DNA of 34,458 nt from Rheinheimera sp. 1928-s (GTDB taxonomy: Bacteria > Pseudomonadota > Gammaproteobacteria > Enterobacterales > Alteromonadaceae), in assembly GCF_029269265.1 (NCBI RefSeq), contig NZ_JARIXP010000005.1:538234-572691 (forward strand). The letters run 5' to 3'. The position numbers and the translations under genes were made by a program. Below, in pieces: positions 1-8,067 of the stretch. How positions within the stretch are numbered: position 1 is the stretch's first letter; the number at the start of each line of letters is the position of its first letter. The notes beneath the pieces were generated by a model. That model made no database searches. It was not told the origin of the DNA and saw nothing but the letters and a program-made list of their open reading frames with translations.

Positions 1-483
1 GGTCACTTCATTTTGATAGAGCTTGCCGCCAACAATGATGTTCTCACCAACAGGCGCTTTTAGTGTCAAGGTCCAACTATTCAATTCTGGCTGGCAGTGC
101 TCTGCGCAGGCAAAAAAGCGTCCCGAATGCAGCAGCATGCCACCGTCAGAAAAAGGAGAAAAAGCAGCATATTCTTTAGGTAAAGGTGTATAAACCGCTG
201 GAAGGTCAAAACTAACCTCACTAAAAGGCTGACCATCGGCTCTGACCACAGCTTCTGTACCATCCAGGTACAGAGTTTTAAAAAGCTCGGATTGTGCTAC
301 CCAGTGCTTTGCCCTTGAGCCATCCGGATTGCGTTGAAACACCATACGCTGCATTGGCGAAGCTGTGCTGTATGTCACCCGCCATTGCCCCTCCTCATCC
401 TTTTTAATCAGGGTTGATACCTGACTAGCAGCCAGAGCAGATGTGTAAAGAGCAATAGCGATAAGAACGCCGAGCTTAACCAT
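1..483 (-). CDS. Secreted protein of unknown function, 3' part cut off by the window edge
   Basis: This open frame starts at an ATG (481-483) and runs off the left edge without a stop, so only the first 161 residues are visible. It opens with a Sec-type signal peptide: MVK, then a hydrophobic stretch ending in a TSALAAS-like cleavage region. The mature part contains a patch reading PFSDGGMLLHSGRFFA and a pair of Cys residues (FACAEHC). The family is not recognised with confidence. The patch vaguely recalls N-terminal beta domains of secreted M61-type peptidases, but no catalytic motif lies in the visible part. Codon use matches the neighbours. Confidence 0.7.
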   Translation of the reverse strand, partial: MVKLGVLIAIALYTSALAASQVSTLIKKDEEGQWRVTYSTASPMQRMVFQRNPDGSRAKHWVAQSELFKTLYLDGTEAVVRADGQPFSEVSFDLPAVYTPLPKEYAAFSPFSDGGMLLHSGRFFACAEHCQPELNSWTLTLKAPVGENIIVGGKLYQNEVT

Positions 484-647
484 ATGAATTTTACCGTTTT
501 CAGTCAGAATCAATGAGTTTATTGCACCACAATTGGAAAACCATCTGCAAAACAAAAACCTTAAATCAGCGGATTAAACTGTAAGGTTTTGTGACGTCCA
601 TTGTTGGCTACAGCAATAGCAAGCTGTTATTTGTTTATACCGGATTT

Positions 648-1013
648 TTAAGTCAGTACTGAGAAGCTGAGTGGGCAGTCAATATGCTTCAGCATCTGGT
701 TCACTATGGCTGGCAGGGTAAAACCTGTGGTGTTCGCTAATGTTGCAGTGATTAAAATATCGCAGTGGCTCAGATCCATGCCCTGGCGAACATAAAACAT
801 GGTAATGGCTTCGATGTTTTCGGGTTTTAGCGCAACCAGAGCACTATAGGTAAGTTGTTTTGTATTACTTTCACTTACCGCAATTGCCGCACTTGCTTGC
901 TGCTCTGTTTCAGCAGCGTAAGAGACAGCATCTATTTCGCGGCACAAAGTCAGAGCCTGCATTTTGTTTAACTGACGAAACCGAAAACTGATTTCTATCC
1001 TTGAGTTATTCAT
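648..1013 (-). CDS. Hypothetical protein, 121 aa
   Basis: A soluble 121-residue protein with no signal peptide or membrane segment. The ATG is preceded by a purine-rich GGGGGAAG. No family is recognised. The N-terminal half has a charged, alternating pattern (RIEISFRFRQLNKMQ) that suggests a beta strand followed by a helix. It lies about 50 nt downstream of the diguanylate cyclase gene on the same strand, so it is probably co-transcribed with the regulator and cyclase genes. A role linked to c-di-GMP signalling is only an inference from position. Confidence 0.6.
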   Translation of the reverse strand: MNNSRIEISFRFRQLNKMQALTLCREIDAVSYAAETEQQASAAIAVSESNTKQLTYSALVALKPENIEAITMFYVRQGMDLSHCDILITATLANTTGFTLPAIVNQMLKHIDCPLSFSVLT

Positions 1014-1062
1014 CTTCCCCCACTTTTATTTTTCTGGATCCAGAGCCGTTTTTCGGAGCTAA

Positions 1063-1953
1063 TTAGTCTGGATTTGTATCGCTATGATGCCGGAACAACA
1101 TCACTTGCTGCGCCGAGCCTTTTGCCTGATACATAGCCATATCTGCATGCTTAATCAGCACTTGCGCAGTGTCACCGTCGGCCGGAAAGAGTGCGATACC
1201 TATGCTGATCTTTATATGCAACGTCAGGCCACTCAGAGTCACAGCCTCAGCCACACGAACAGCTAACTTTCTGGCAAGACACAACACATCATTTTTATCT
1301 TTTACTTCGAGCAACAAGCAAACAAATTCGTCACCGCCCCAGCGGCTGACCATATCCCCATCACGGATAAAAGATTGTAACCGGTTGGCCACCATCAACA
1401 ACACCTTGTCACCCATCTCATGACCATGGCTGTCGTTAATGTTTTTAAACTTATCCACGTCGATAAACATCACGGACAGCCGCCATCCCTGCCGCCTAGC
1501 CTGAGCCAGCCCCTGATTCAAAGCCTGCTCATAGGACGCTCGATTCGCTAAGCCGGTCAGAGTATCGGTCAATGCCTGTTGTTGCGCATGGCGCTTTGTC
1601 ACCTCAGCCTGCAATAAATCATCACGTACTGTGGCTAAGTCGGCTTTGATGGTGTCAAGTTCAGATTCAATACCTAAACGCACTGCAATTTCATTGGCAA
1701 GTTTAACATTCACCCTTTTTAAATCGTCTGCCGCTTTTGCCACCCTGATTTCAGCGTCTGCATTTTGAGTCAGCGCTACCCTCATGGTCTGAATTGAAGC
1801 ATTCTCTTGTTTTAAAACATCATTGACCGACGCCAGTTCACCGGCAGCCCTGCCAACATCTAGTTTAATTTCTTCATTTTTTTTCAGCACTCCATGCAGC
1901 GTCGCCCTTTTGACGGTCACCTTTTTCACGGGCACTTTCGGTGTTGCTGACAT
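1063..1953 (-). CDS. GGDEF-domain diguanylate cyclase with N-terminal coiled coil, 296 aa
   Basis: It would make cyclic di-GMP from two GTP. Residues about 20-125 are charged and heptad-like (coiled coil, probably a dimerisation or signal-input segment). There is no membrane segment, so the protein is cytoplasmic. The catalytic domain begins at a DTLTGLANR motif near residues 130-138. The intact GGDEF signature is at residues 206-210. The product-inhibition I-site RxxD (RDGD, residues 197-200) lies five residues before it, as expected for an active, feedback-controlled enzyme. A Shine-Dalgarno GAGG precedes the ATG. It starts 38 nt after the stop of the Crp/Fnr regulator gene, so the two are probably one operon. 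Confidence 0.93.
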   Translation of the reverse strand: MSATPKVPVKKVTVKRATLHGVLKKNEEIKLDVGRAAGELASVNDVLKQENASIQTMRVALTQNADAEIRVAKAADDLKRVNVKLANEIAVRLGIESELDTIKADLATVRDDLLQAEVTKRHAQQQALTDTLTGLANRASYEQALNQGLAQARRQGWRLSVMFIDVDKFKNINDSHGHEMGDKVLLMVANRLQSFIRDGDMVSRWGGDEFVCLLLEVKDKNDVLCLARKLAVRVAEAVTLSGLTLHIKISIGIALFPADGDTAQVLIKHADMAMYQAKGSAQQVMLFRHHSDTNPD

Positions 1954-1991
1954 GGTGACCTCTTTATAAAAACAACAGTTTCAGAACCAGC

Positions 1992-2768
1992 CTAGACCGT
2001 TGGCAGTTTGACGACTGGGATAGCGGCCACATCAGTGATCACCTGCCGCTTCGGCAAATAGGGCAATAACATTTCAGTTTCTTTTTTAACTACGCCATAG
2101 CATTCGCAGCTCAGCGTCTCCAGTTTGTCTCTGTCCAACACTTTAATAAGGCCTCGCGAATAAGAAATTACGCCCTGTTGCTGCAGCTTTAATGCAGCCT
2201 GTGTTACTCCTTCACGGCGGACACCCAGCATATTGCCAATAAACTCCTGCGTCATGTTCAGCTGATTATGAGATAAACGGTCTATAGACAATAACAGCCA
2301 GCGACACAGCTGCTGATCAATCGAATGGTGTCTGTTGCACACTGCAGTCTGGGCCACTTGAGTGATGAGCGCCTGGGTGTAACGCAACATCAACAGCAAT
2401 AACTTGCCGTGCCGGTTAAATTCTTCTTTCACCTTGACCCGTGGCAAACGGTAGGCATGACCAGCACTTTGTACCACAGAGCGGCTTGGTGTGCCCTGCC
2501 CGCTCATCAGCAATGAAATCCCTAATAACCCTTCATTGCCTACCACCAGAATGGCTGTGGACGCACCATTTTCCATAATGTACTGCAGCGAAATTATCGA
2601 GTCTGTAGGAAAATAGACATGGCGCATAGTGCGGCCCGACTCGTACATCAAAGAGCGCAGCGGCAATGGCACCAGCTCCAGATGGGGAAATAAACGCTCC
2701 TGCACGTCAGGATCCAGGGCCGCAAGAAAATGATTTTGTTGCGGGTGCGGTTTAGGTTTTTTCGACAT
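1992..2768 (-). CDS. Crp/Fnr-family transcriptional regulator, 258 aa
   Basis: An N-terminal cyclic-nucleotide-binding-type beta-roll (about residues 15-140) is followed by a long dimerisation helix and a winged helix-turn-helix. The recognition region reads TQEFIGNMLGVRREGVTQA (about residues 180-200). The phosphate-binding cassette of true CRP is not well conserved (NEGLLGISLLMSGQGTPSR), so cAMP may not be the ligand. No Cys cluster of the FNR type is visible. The ATG has GAGGG upstream. It heads an operon with a diguanylate cyclase. A dyad shaped like a CRP/FNR site lies at 2845-2860, about 80 nt upstream of the start, so autoregulation is plausible. Confidence 0.9.
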   Translation of the reverse strand: MSKKPKPHPQQNHFLAALDPDVQERLFPHLELVPLPLRSLMYESGRTMRHVYFPTDSIISLQYIMENGASTAILVVGNEGLLGISLLMSGQGTPSRSVVQSAGHAYRLPRVKVKEEFNRHGKLLLLMLRYTQALITQVAQTAVCNRHHSIDQQLCRWLLLSIDRLSHNQLNMTQEFIGNMLGVRREGVTQAALKLQQQGVISYSRGLIKVLDRDKLETLSCECYGVVKKETEMLLPYLPKRQVITDVAAIPVVKLPTV

Positions 2769-3137
2769 GCAATCCCTCTAATTGGAATGGTGATCAGGAT
2801 CCGGTTGAACCGGCTGAAGATACTGCTTAGCTCAAAACAACTTCTGTGCGATTTCGCACACAAGATTAACTTCACTCAGCAAAGCACCACATCAAAAACA
2901 GTTGTGAGCGCATTGCAGTAAAAGGACAAACAGCAGAGGTTGTAGCTTTAGGTGTAACTGAAAAACCGTACAGCTTTTTCACTTACAAAAATAATACAAG
3001 AACTGTACAGACCGCCCTGCAGGATAGGGGCGAAGAGATGAGTAACGCTGGTTAACATAACACAGTAACGGGACTGGGATGCAAATATTCATTCCGTGTA
3101 AAAACACCAGATGCAGCTCTGTTCAAGCTGAGCCTGA
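2769..3137. other. Gene-free stretch upstream of the Crp/Fnr-type gene
   Basis: This 369-nt segment holds the 5' region of the regulator gene, including the dyad at 2845-2860, and the 3' flank of the small membrane protein gene at 3138. No convincing gene was found. An open frame at 2870-3055 (+) has protein-like composition but lacks a plausible start codon. Confidence 0.5.
2845..2860. promoter_or_regulatory. CRP/FNR-like dyad upstream of the Crp/Fnr-family gene
   Basis: TGTGCGATTTCGCACA is a near-perfect palindrome with 7-bp arms and a TT centre. Its 5-6-5 layout (TGTGC-N6-GCACA) matches the geometry of the classic CRP site TGTGA-N6-TCACA, with A/T to C/G changes at the inner arm positions. 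It lies 77-92 nt upstream of the regulator's ATG. Binding by the adjacent regulator is inference. Confidence 0.45.
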
Positions 3138-3368
3138 TCAATCAGACTGGTCTTCGACAGAATGACCTTTTAGCTTTTGATAAATACTGTGATTTTTGAA
3201 AAAAATATAGCCAACAAACAACAACATAAGTACAACAAAAAAAGTAAACATAGCAGCAAAATCCCGTTTTTCGAACGAAATAAAACTGAATAAAGACAAT
3301 GGCATACATAAAATAACAATTTCGATAACGGCACTTCTCAGCCATGGTTTTCGGCCAAAAATACTCAT
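3138..3368 (-). CDS. Small inner-membrane protein, 76 aa
   Basis: Two hydrophobic segments (about residues 12-32 and 37-58) with a short charged turn (FEKRD) between them predict a two-pass inner-membrane hairpin with a polar C-terminus. GAGAGG precedes the ATG at good spacing. No family is recognised. It follows another small membrane protein gene (3420-3710) by about 50 nt on the same strand. Confidence 0.6.
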   Translation of the reverse strand: MSIFGRKPWLRSAVIEIVILCMPLSLFSFISFEKRDFAAMFTFFVVLMLLFVGYIFFKNHSIYQKLKGHSVEDQSD

Positions 3369-3419
3369 AGTTACCTCTCTTTCGATTGCATTATTTGTAT
3401 TAGCTCTATAGCTGAGCTT

Positions 3420-3710
3420 TTAAACCAAAGCCGCATACACACTATTTAAAGCAACTGCAGCACCACAAAACACAGCTGAAAGTAAAGCGACAACACGAAC
3501 CCGCTGATGATACTTTTGCGGATCAATAGCCAAAGGCTGCACCCTTTGCCTGCCGGTCATAAAAAGCACAACAGACAAGAGCAATAAGCCTGGCATCAAC
3601 AAAGGGGTTTGACTAAACACAACAGCTATCGCAGCTGCCGCAACCAACAGGGACAAGCCAAACCAAAGGCTGGCAAGCGCTATATTGTGAGGTGGTTTTT
3701 CTGTAGACAA
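3420..3710 (-). CDS. Small inner-membrane protein, 96 aa (TTG start)
   Basis: Three hydrophobic segments are visible: about residues 13-30, 35-52 and 73-93. The start is a TTG chosen because AGGAG lies 7-8 nt upstream and no in-frame ATG fits. No family is recognised. It is separated from the upstream NTF2-like gene by a terminator-like hairpin, so it probably has its own promoter and may be co-transcribed with the 76-residue membrane protein gene downstream. Confidence 0.6.
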   Translation of the reverse strand: MSTEKPPHNIALASLWFGLSLLVAAAAIAVVFSQTPLLMPGLLLLSVVLFMTGRQRVQPLAIDPQKYHQRVRVVALLSAVFCGAAVALNSVYAALV

Positions 3711-3743
3711 AGGATAATCTCCTTTTTAGAGCAGCTGCAAAAC

Positions 3744-3777
3744 CACAGAAAACAGCGGCCCTCGGCTGCTTTCTGTG
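3744..3777 (-). terminator. Hairpin terminator downstream of the NTF2-like gene
   Basis: Arms CACAGAAAACAGC (3744-3756) and GCTGCTTTCTGTG (3765-3777) pair over 13 positions with one mismatch around an 8-nt loop. Read on the minus strand the stem is followed by GTTTTGC. It lies about 40 nt after the stop codon of the gene at 3816-4277. The U-run is short, so efficiency is uncertain. Confidence 0.6.
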
Positions 3778-3815
3778 ATGAAGTAGTTATGCTTGCAAAG
3801 TGACTGCAGCACATC

Positions 3816-4277
3816 TTATTTACTATAGCGGCGCATCACTGCTACTTTGCCCGCTTCAAGCTCCAACACATCCAGTGCAGTTTTAGCGTAACTAAATTCT
3901 GAGCCATCAGCTCTTTTTCCCTTGGCTGAAAACTTATGTTTAATCACTACTGCATTGTAGCCAAATTCATAACTCATCAGTTCAGCCTTGTATTCAGTAT
4001 GCACACCTAAATAACGACTCATCCCCTTACGCATCAGCACTTTACCGTCAGGCTCCCGCGAGTCATCAGGCGCATTTGGAAAATGCTGATTGCCCACGTC
4101 TTCGGTTAAAAAAGACAGGTAATGTTCTAAATCTTCTTTGGTCGCATCAGGCTGCTGAGTCGCCACCTGAGCCTGATAATAAGCTTTTACAAAAGCGTCA
4201 TAGTCAAAATCATCCGCAGCAACATGTGCATGATAAAAAGCAACCAACCCAAACAGCGCTACCAGTACCTTTTTCAT
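3816..4277 (-). CDS. Secreted NTF2/SnoaL-like protein, 153 aa
   Basis: A signal peptide (MKKVLVALFGLVAFYHAHVAA, residues 1-21) precedes a single cone-shaped NTF2-like domain. Features are an N-terminal helix DAFVKAYYQAQ, a FLTEDV strand-turn, and C-terminal strands (VVIKHKFSAKG, ALDVLELEAGKV). Proteins of this family bind small hydrophobic ligands or act as isomerases or hydrolases. No catalytic dyad can be assigned here. GGGAG precedes the ATG. The product would be periplasmic. Confidence 0.75.
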   Translation of the reverse strand: MKKVLVALFGLVAFYHAHVAADDFDYDAFVKAYYQAQVATQQPDATKEDLEHYLSFLTEDVGNQHFPNAPDDSREPDGKVLMRKGMSRYLGVHTEYKAELMSYEFGYNAVVIKHKFSAKGKRADGSEFSYAKTALDVLELEAGKVAVMRRYSK

Positions 4278-4318
4278 CTAAACTCCCTTTATTGACTTTT
4301 TATGACGAACAGCAGCTT

Positions 4319-4786
4319 TTAACCCGCAAGATTTGTCACCATAACTAACACATCTACGCCTTTGGATTCAACCTTGGTTACAGGTACAAAACCATGACGA
4401 GCATAAAGGCCTCCCGTCAAATCTTCGGTTTGTAAATACAGATGTTTTATTCCCAAACGCCGGGCTCGCACAAGCGCTTCGTTCACCAAAGCCGAAGCCA
4501 CGCCAGCCCCCCGGGCTTGTGCCGTGACATAAACCCCACCAAGCCAAAACTCGTAGTCTGGAAAGAGTTCCATTTCACGAATTTTAAGCTCGGCAGCCCC
4601 TACCCACTCTTGGTTAAGTCTGGCTAGAATAAGCATCGGAGCCTGATTTCTGTTTGTTGCAGCTAAGACTTTAGCAAGAACTTGCTCTTTAGTGTAATGA
4701 CCTGTATCGCGGAACCACTGCTCAAAATACCAAGACGCGACTATCTCTGCTGCAGATGGCTCATCTGCAAGTAATAAAAATTCCAT
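4319..4786 (-). CDS. GNAT-family N-acetyltransferase, 155 aa
   Basis: A single GNAT domain that would transfer an acetyl group from acetyl-CoA to an amine. Motif A is clear: YVTAQARGAGVASALVNEAL, with the pyrophosphate-binding R-G-A-G-V-A loop at about residues 92-97. A LYLQTEDLTGGLYARHGFV segment matches the family's beta5-alpha4 (motif B) region. AAGGA is placed well upstream of the ATG. The substrate is unknown. It is one of five GNAT genes in the window, and its 3' end lies about 40 nt from the start of the NTF2-like gene. Confidence 0.88.
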   Translation of the reverse strand: MEFLLLADEPSAAEIVASWYFEQWFRDTGHYTKEQVLAKVLAATNRNQAPMLILARLNQEWVGAAELKIREMELFPDYEFWLGGVYVTAQARGAGVASALVNEALVRARRLGIKHLYLQTEDLTGGLYARHGFVPVTKVESKGVDVLVMVTNLAG

Positions 4787-4826
4787 AATATCCTTTTATA
4801 TAAAGCAAGATAGCTAACAGCCTGCT

Positions 4827-5630
4827 TTACTCTGACTTCTCCTGCAATAACTGCAGCTCACTCAGCACCAATTGTGGTTCATCAAACTGCACGTAGTGAC
4901 CGCTTTTTTTGGTTAATACAGCCCGGCCTTGCGGAAATGCTGTTGCCCATTGCTGCCACATCTCGCCCCACATCTGGCGGGCCTGATTGGTGAAAAACAA
5001 GTTGCTTGGCTTTTCATGAGTTTTGACAGAAGCAATAACTGTGACTGGCATATCTTTGATTTGCGGGTAATCCGGCAGCTGCCTTTTGCTCCAGAAATCC
5101 AGATACTGATTCGACATGCCATTGGCCATATCATCCAGCTTAATTTGCGCTATTTCGCGATTCGCTCGCTGCAAATCGATGGCGCGCATAATATCGACAT
5201 CATGCTCAGACGAAGGGTCAAGCAGCAATAGTGCTTTCACCTGTGCTGGGTAAGTTGCAGCGAAATCCCGGGCTATACTGCCACCATAGGAATGAGCCAC
5301 CAGTATGACAGGTGCTGTGATATTCAGTTTGGTCAGCAGTTCGCTGGCATAATCGGCGTAATCACGTGACGTAAAATGGCGTTTTATAGCGGTGGAATTG
5401 CCGTTGCCAGCCCTGGAGTAACGGATCACAGTGGCCTGCTTTGCCATTTGCTGAAATACCGGCTCCCAGTCTGACATTGCAGCAGCACCACCAGCTTCCA
5501 GCAAAATAACGGTTTTACCGCCCCCCGCCATTTCATATTCAAGTTCAGCATCTTTCACTTGCACTAATTTGCTGCCAGCGGCAGAAAGGGAAAAAGACAA
5601 CAGTGCACAAATTACCAGAATAAACTTCAA
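4827..5630 (-). CDS. Secreted alpha/beta-fold hydrolase, 267 aa (TTG start)
   Basis: A signal peptide ends near residue 18 (LSFSLSAAG), so the enzyme is periplasmic or exported. The alpha/beta-hydrolase core shows an oxyanion region EAGGAAAMSDW, the nucleophile elbow AHSYGGS (Ser114), a candidate acid LLDPS (Asp138) and the catalytic His in SGHYVQFDEP (His245). The triad therefore looks complete. The usual first Gly of G-x-S-x-G is Ala, as in many members. The start codon is TTG: AAGGAG lies 5 nt upstream and there is no nearby ATG in frame. The substrate is unknown; ester or peptide-like bonds are typical of the family. Confidence 0.85.
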   Translation of the reverse strand: MKFILVICALLSFSLSAAGSKLVQVKDAELEYEMAGGGKTVILLEAGGAAAMSDWEPVFQQMAKQATVIRYSRAGNGNSTAIKRHFTSRDYADYASELLTKLNITAPVILVAHSYGGSIARDFAATYPAQVKALLLLDPSSEHDVDIMRAIDLQRANREIAQIKLDDMANGMSNQYLDFWSKRQLPDYPQIKDMPVTVIASVKTHEKPSNLFFTNQARQMWGEMWQQWATAFPQGRAVLTKKSGHYVQFDEPQLVLSELQLLQEKSE

Positions 5631-5683
5631 ACTAACTCCTTACTAAAACTCAATGATAAAGAACCGACCTGAACACTGCGAAT

Positions 5684-6055
5684 TCACTGCTGACGAATCA
5701 AACGCAGAATTTCTTTCTTACTAACAGCATTTTCAGTGATCAGTAAAGTAGTACAGTCTGGGCTTTTAAGCTGAACTGGCACAAAAGAATTGATATCTGC
5801 TGAATAGATATCGCCAGACCAGAGATTAGGCTGTGCGACGTCAGGAAGCAGATTTTTCACCACTGTTAATCCCTCAACCCCGGCGTTCAACGAATGCTGC
5901 TTCACTTTAATTGTTTGCAGGCTGGTATCAAGCACCAGAGAAACATCTTTTTCCGTGTGTTTCCAAATGCCGGCAATATCACAGGACTGACTAAATACTG
6001 GAAATGACACAAGAGTAATAATGAAACTCAGTGATATAAATGCGTTGTAAAACAT
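5684..6055 (-). CDS. Secreted hypothetical protein, 123 aa
   Basis: A signal peptide (hydrophobic residues 5-22 ending PVFSQS) is followed by a short beta-rich domain with two Cys (SCDIAGIWKH near residue 25 and PDCTTLL near residue 104) that could form a disulfide in the periplasm. AAGGAAGAG stands just before the ATG. The GIWKHTEKD start of the mature part recalls small lipocalin-like or DUF2147-like proteins, but the match is too weak to name a family. Confidence 0.65.
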   Translation of the reverse strand: MFYNAFISLSFIITLVSFPVFSQSCDIAGIWKHTEKDVSLVLDTSLQTIKVKQHSLNAGVEGLTVVKNLLPDVAQPNLWSGDIYSADINSFVPVQLKSPDCTTLLITENAVSKKEILRLIRQQ

Positions 6056-6066
6056 ACTCTTCCTTG

Positions 6067-6118
6067 CCTAAACCGCTTTCGTTGACAGCAACATTCTATA
6101 GTTGAAAAGCGGTTCAGG
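6067..6118 (-). repeat. 13-bp inverted repeat between genes
   Basis: The arms at 6067-6079 and 6106-6118 are complementary over 13 bp with one G-T wobble, around a 26-nt loop. The stem begins inside the stop region of the P-loop protein gene and ends upstream of the next gene. There is no U-run on the minus strand, so it may be a processing or stability structure rather than a simple terminator. Confidence 0.5.
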
Positions 6119-6665
6119 TGAACGTTTTTTCCTGGTGTTTAGCCAGATAACGTTCAATTTCGAGTGCCGACTGCTGAATAGTTAATCCGGTGCTGTTGAG
6201 ATGGAAAGTTTCAACTTCGGCTATATCGACAGAAAAATCGAATCTGTTCAGATAGTCTTCAAGATAAAGTTTCGATTGAATTTTATTGGTGTTTTTCCGT
6301 TGTTCAGAAGTCACCCGACTGATGTGCTCTTCCAGATCACAGGATAATCTGACAAAGTCGGCCTTGATCTGATACTCATTGAGCAGCTCAAAAAGGCCTT
6401 CGATAAAGTAGTTGCTGGCCGGATAAACATAACAGAAGGTAAAAACGATTCCAGTGACTTTCTTTTCAATCAGGGTTCTGAATGCGTCTAAGCAAATCTT
6501 GCGTTGGTACTTCTCAAACCCCGTATTACCAAAGCCCACAACAGCACAAGCTATATCAAAAGCCAGATGCTGTGGAAATAGATGCCACTCATTTCGCTTT
6601 GCCAGCTCACGTCCGACGCTTTCTTTGCCAACGCCTGAGGCACCATAAATCATCACAAATTTCAC
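6114..6665 (-). CDS. P-loop nucleotide kinase-like protein, 183 aa (GTG start)
   Basis: A Walker A motif GASGVGKES sits at the very N-terminus (about residues 8-16). The rest has the layout of small-molecule kinases (shikimate/adenylate-kinase-like): helix after the P-loop, FDIACAVVGFGNTGFEKYQR, a strand GIVFTFCYVY, and a lid-like R-rich segment HISRVTSEQRKN. A strict Walker B is not evident. The GTG at 6663-6665 is chosen because AAGGAAG lies 6 nt upstream and it places the P-loop at the usual distance. An upstream ATG at 6704 would add 13 unlikely residues. The substrate is unknown. Confidence 0.78.
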   Translation of the reverse strand: MKFVMIYGASGVGKESVGRELAKRNEWHLFPQHLAFDIACAVVGFGNTGFEKYQRKICLDAFRTLIEKKVTGIVFTFCYVYPASNYFIEGLFELLNEYQIKADFVRLSCDLEEHISRVTSEQRKNTNKIQSKLYLEDYLNRFDFSVDIAEVETFHLNSTGLTIQQSALEIERYLAKHQEKTFT

Positions 6666-6710
6666 ACTGATCTTCCTTGAATAATAAAACGTCGCATAAT
6701 GCACTGAAAC

Positions 6711-7121
6711 TCAGGGTTTACCGCTACGGCCTTTTGGTCGCACCAAAAACCAGCTGGCCAAAACCAGTAAGCCAAAAGCACTGTACAGCAGAATAAATAC
6801 CCATTCCGGCGCTGTGTAAAACAGCAACTGATGCAACCAGTGCTGGATAAAAGAGCCTGAGTAAGTCACAGCCCCGGCTTCTTTTCTAAGTGCCATTTCC
6901 CAAATAGTTAAAGGGCAAATCACACCCAACCAGGATTGCAGGACCACTATGCCGATAGCAAGCAAATGCAGCAATCGAAAGGCCAGCTTTCTGACCCACA
7001 ACCAGCTCAGAAAATAGCCCAGATAAATAGCCACAAGCCCAAAGACGACGAAACAGACAAAAAGTACATGCACCAGCAAAATCGCATCAGCCAATACAAG
7101 CAGCAGCAGTTCTCTGGACAT
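6711..7121 (-). CDS. DUF2784-family inner-membrane protein, 136 aa
   Basis: Four hydrophobic segments and the family's typical features are present: an N-terminal LADAILLVHVLFVCFVVFG helix, a WLGVICPLTIWE motif, and a YSGSFIQHWLHQLLFY segment. The function of DUF2784 is unknown. The ATG at 7119-7121 is preferred because AGAGGAA lies just upstream; a TTG five codons earlier is possible but has no ribosome-binding site. It is part of a run of small membrane protein genes (6.7-8.6 kb) on the minus strand. Confidence 0.8.
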   Translation of the reverse strand: MSRELLLLVLADAILLVHVLFVCFVVFGLVAIYLGYFLSWLWVRKLAFRLLHLLAIGIVVLQSWLGVICPLTIWEMALRKEAGAVTYSGSFIQHWLHQLLFYTAPEWVFILLYSAFGLLVLASWFLVRPKGRSGKP

Positions 7122-7195
7122 GGCATTTCCTCTCAATGTCTGTTTATTGGCAGTGACCAGACAACAAACAGAACCAGTTCAACACCCCACTTGCT

Positions 7196-7696
7196 CTAGT
7201 ACTGCTCTGCACGGCGACCAGAGCGCATCAGCCTGAACGGCAACATAATCAGCATATTTAATAACAAAGCCAACACCACGCCAAACAGCAAGCCACTGGC
7301 GTTCAGCGGTATACCCACTTTGAAATTCTGCAGCACCTCTTTCACCACGTGAACCCTGTCGGGGTGCAGCATAAAGACCATCTTCTCTAACAAATTGCCA
7401 TGGGCAAAGATCTCCATGCCGCTGGTTAACTCCTGCAATAACTCAACAGTTTGCCGTTTTTGTTCCGCATCCGTTCTGACACTGGGTTCAGCGTTTTTCA
7501 GGTGGTTATCAATCATAGAGTTCACATCAGCAAATTCATGGGCTTTTGCTGTGGCCTCATAACCATCCACTTGCCATTTAGTAGCGCTGTAAAGTCCTGC
7601 CAAATATTGATGATAATGATCGACCAGCAACGGCATTTGCAGCGCTAAAATTAACGCTGCACCAAAAACCAACTTATCGAGCAGTCTTCCAATCAA
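7196..7696 (-). CDS. DUF2937-like membrane protein, 166 aa (TTG start)
   Basis: An N-terminal membrane segment (about residues 8-26) is followed by a long, helical, charged periplasmic region (about 27-130) and a C-terminal membrane segment LLFGVVLALLLNMLIMLPFRLM. The ALQMPLLVDHYHQYLAGLY start resembles the DUF2937 family, whose function is unknown. The start codon is TTG; AGGA lies about 10 nt upstream, which is weak, so the exact start is uncertain. Confidence 0.7.
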   Translation of the reverse strand: MIGRLLDKLVFGAALILALQMPLLVDHYHQYLAGLYSATKWQVDGYEATAKAHEFADVNSMIDNHLKNAEPSVRTDAEQKRQTVELLQELTSGMEIFAHGNLLEKMVFMLHPDRVHVVKEVLQNFKVGIPLNASGLLFGVVLALLLNMLIMLPFRLMRSGRRAEQY

Positions 7697-7735
7697 AATT
7701 AAGCGTCCTGTGTCCGGTTATCGAATTAAAAATAG

Positions 7736-8041
7736 TTATGCTGTGAAGGCAAACACCAGGGCCAGCATTAAAACAGCCAATCCCCAGGGAAATGGCGATG
7801 CCCACCAACTGAATGAGTTTTCCCGCGCCGCAATAGAATCTTGTCGCTGTTGTGCTGCTTTTTCGTGAGTGGGTTCAAACTTCGCTTTTAATTGCGGCCC
7901 GGGGAACAACCCAAAGGTAACCCCCAGTACTATTGCATACCAGCCAGCGTTTGAGTGAGCCGGAAAATACCACAGCATAAAGAGGCCAATACTCAGCAAC
8001 ACACAACAGCTTATCAGTTCATTTTTTGTAGGTAGTTTCAT
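7736..8041 (-). CDS. Small inner-membrane protein, 101 aa
   Basis: Three hydrophobic segments can be seen: residues about 10-26, 32-48 and 82-100. A polar loop of about 30 residues rich in Lys, Gln and Glu separates the second and third. AAGGG precedes the ATG. No family is recognised. It is closely spaced with its neighbours (26 nt after the DUF2569 gene, 39 nt before the DUF2937-like gene), which supports co-transcription. Confidence 0.65.
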   Translation of the reverse strand: MKLPTKNELISCCVLLSIGLFMLWYFPAHSNAGWYAIVLGVTFGLFPGPQLKAKFEPTHEKAAQQRQDSIAARENSFSWWASPFPWGLAVLMLALVFAFTA

Positions 8042-8067
8042 TATGTTAACCCTTCTGGACCAACAGA

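Noticed and set aside
2870-3055. Open frame of 61 codons on the plus strand with protein-like composition
   Set aside because: There is no usable start codon or ribosome-binding site. It may be a gene remnant, but no family could be recognised.
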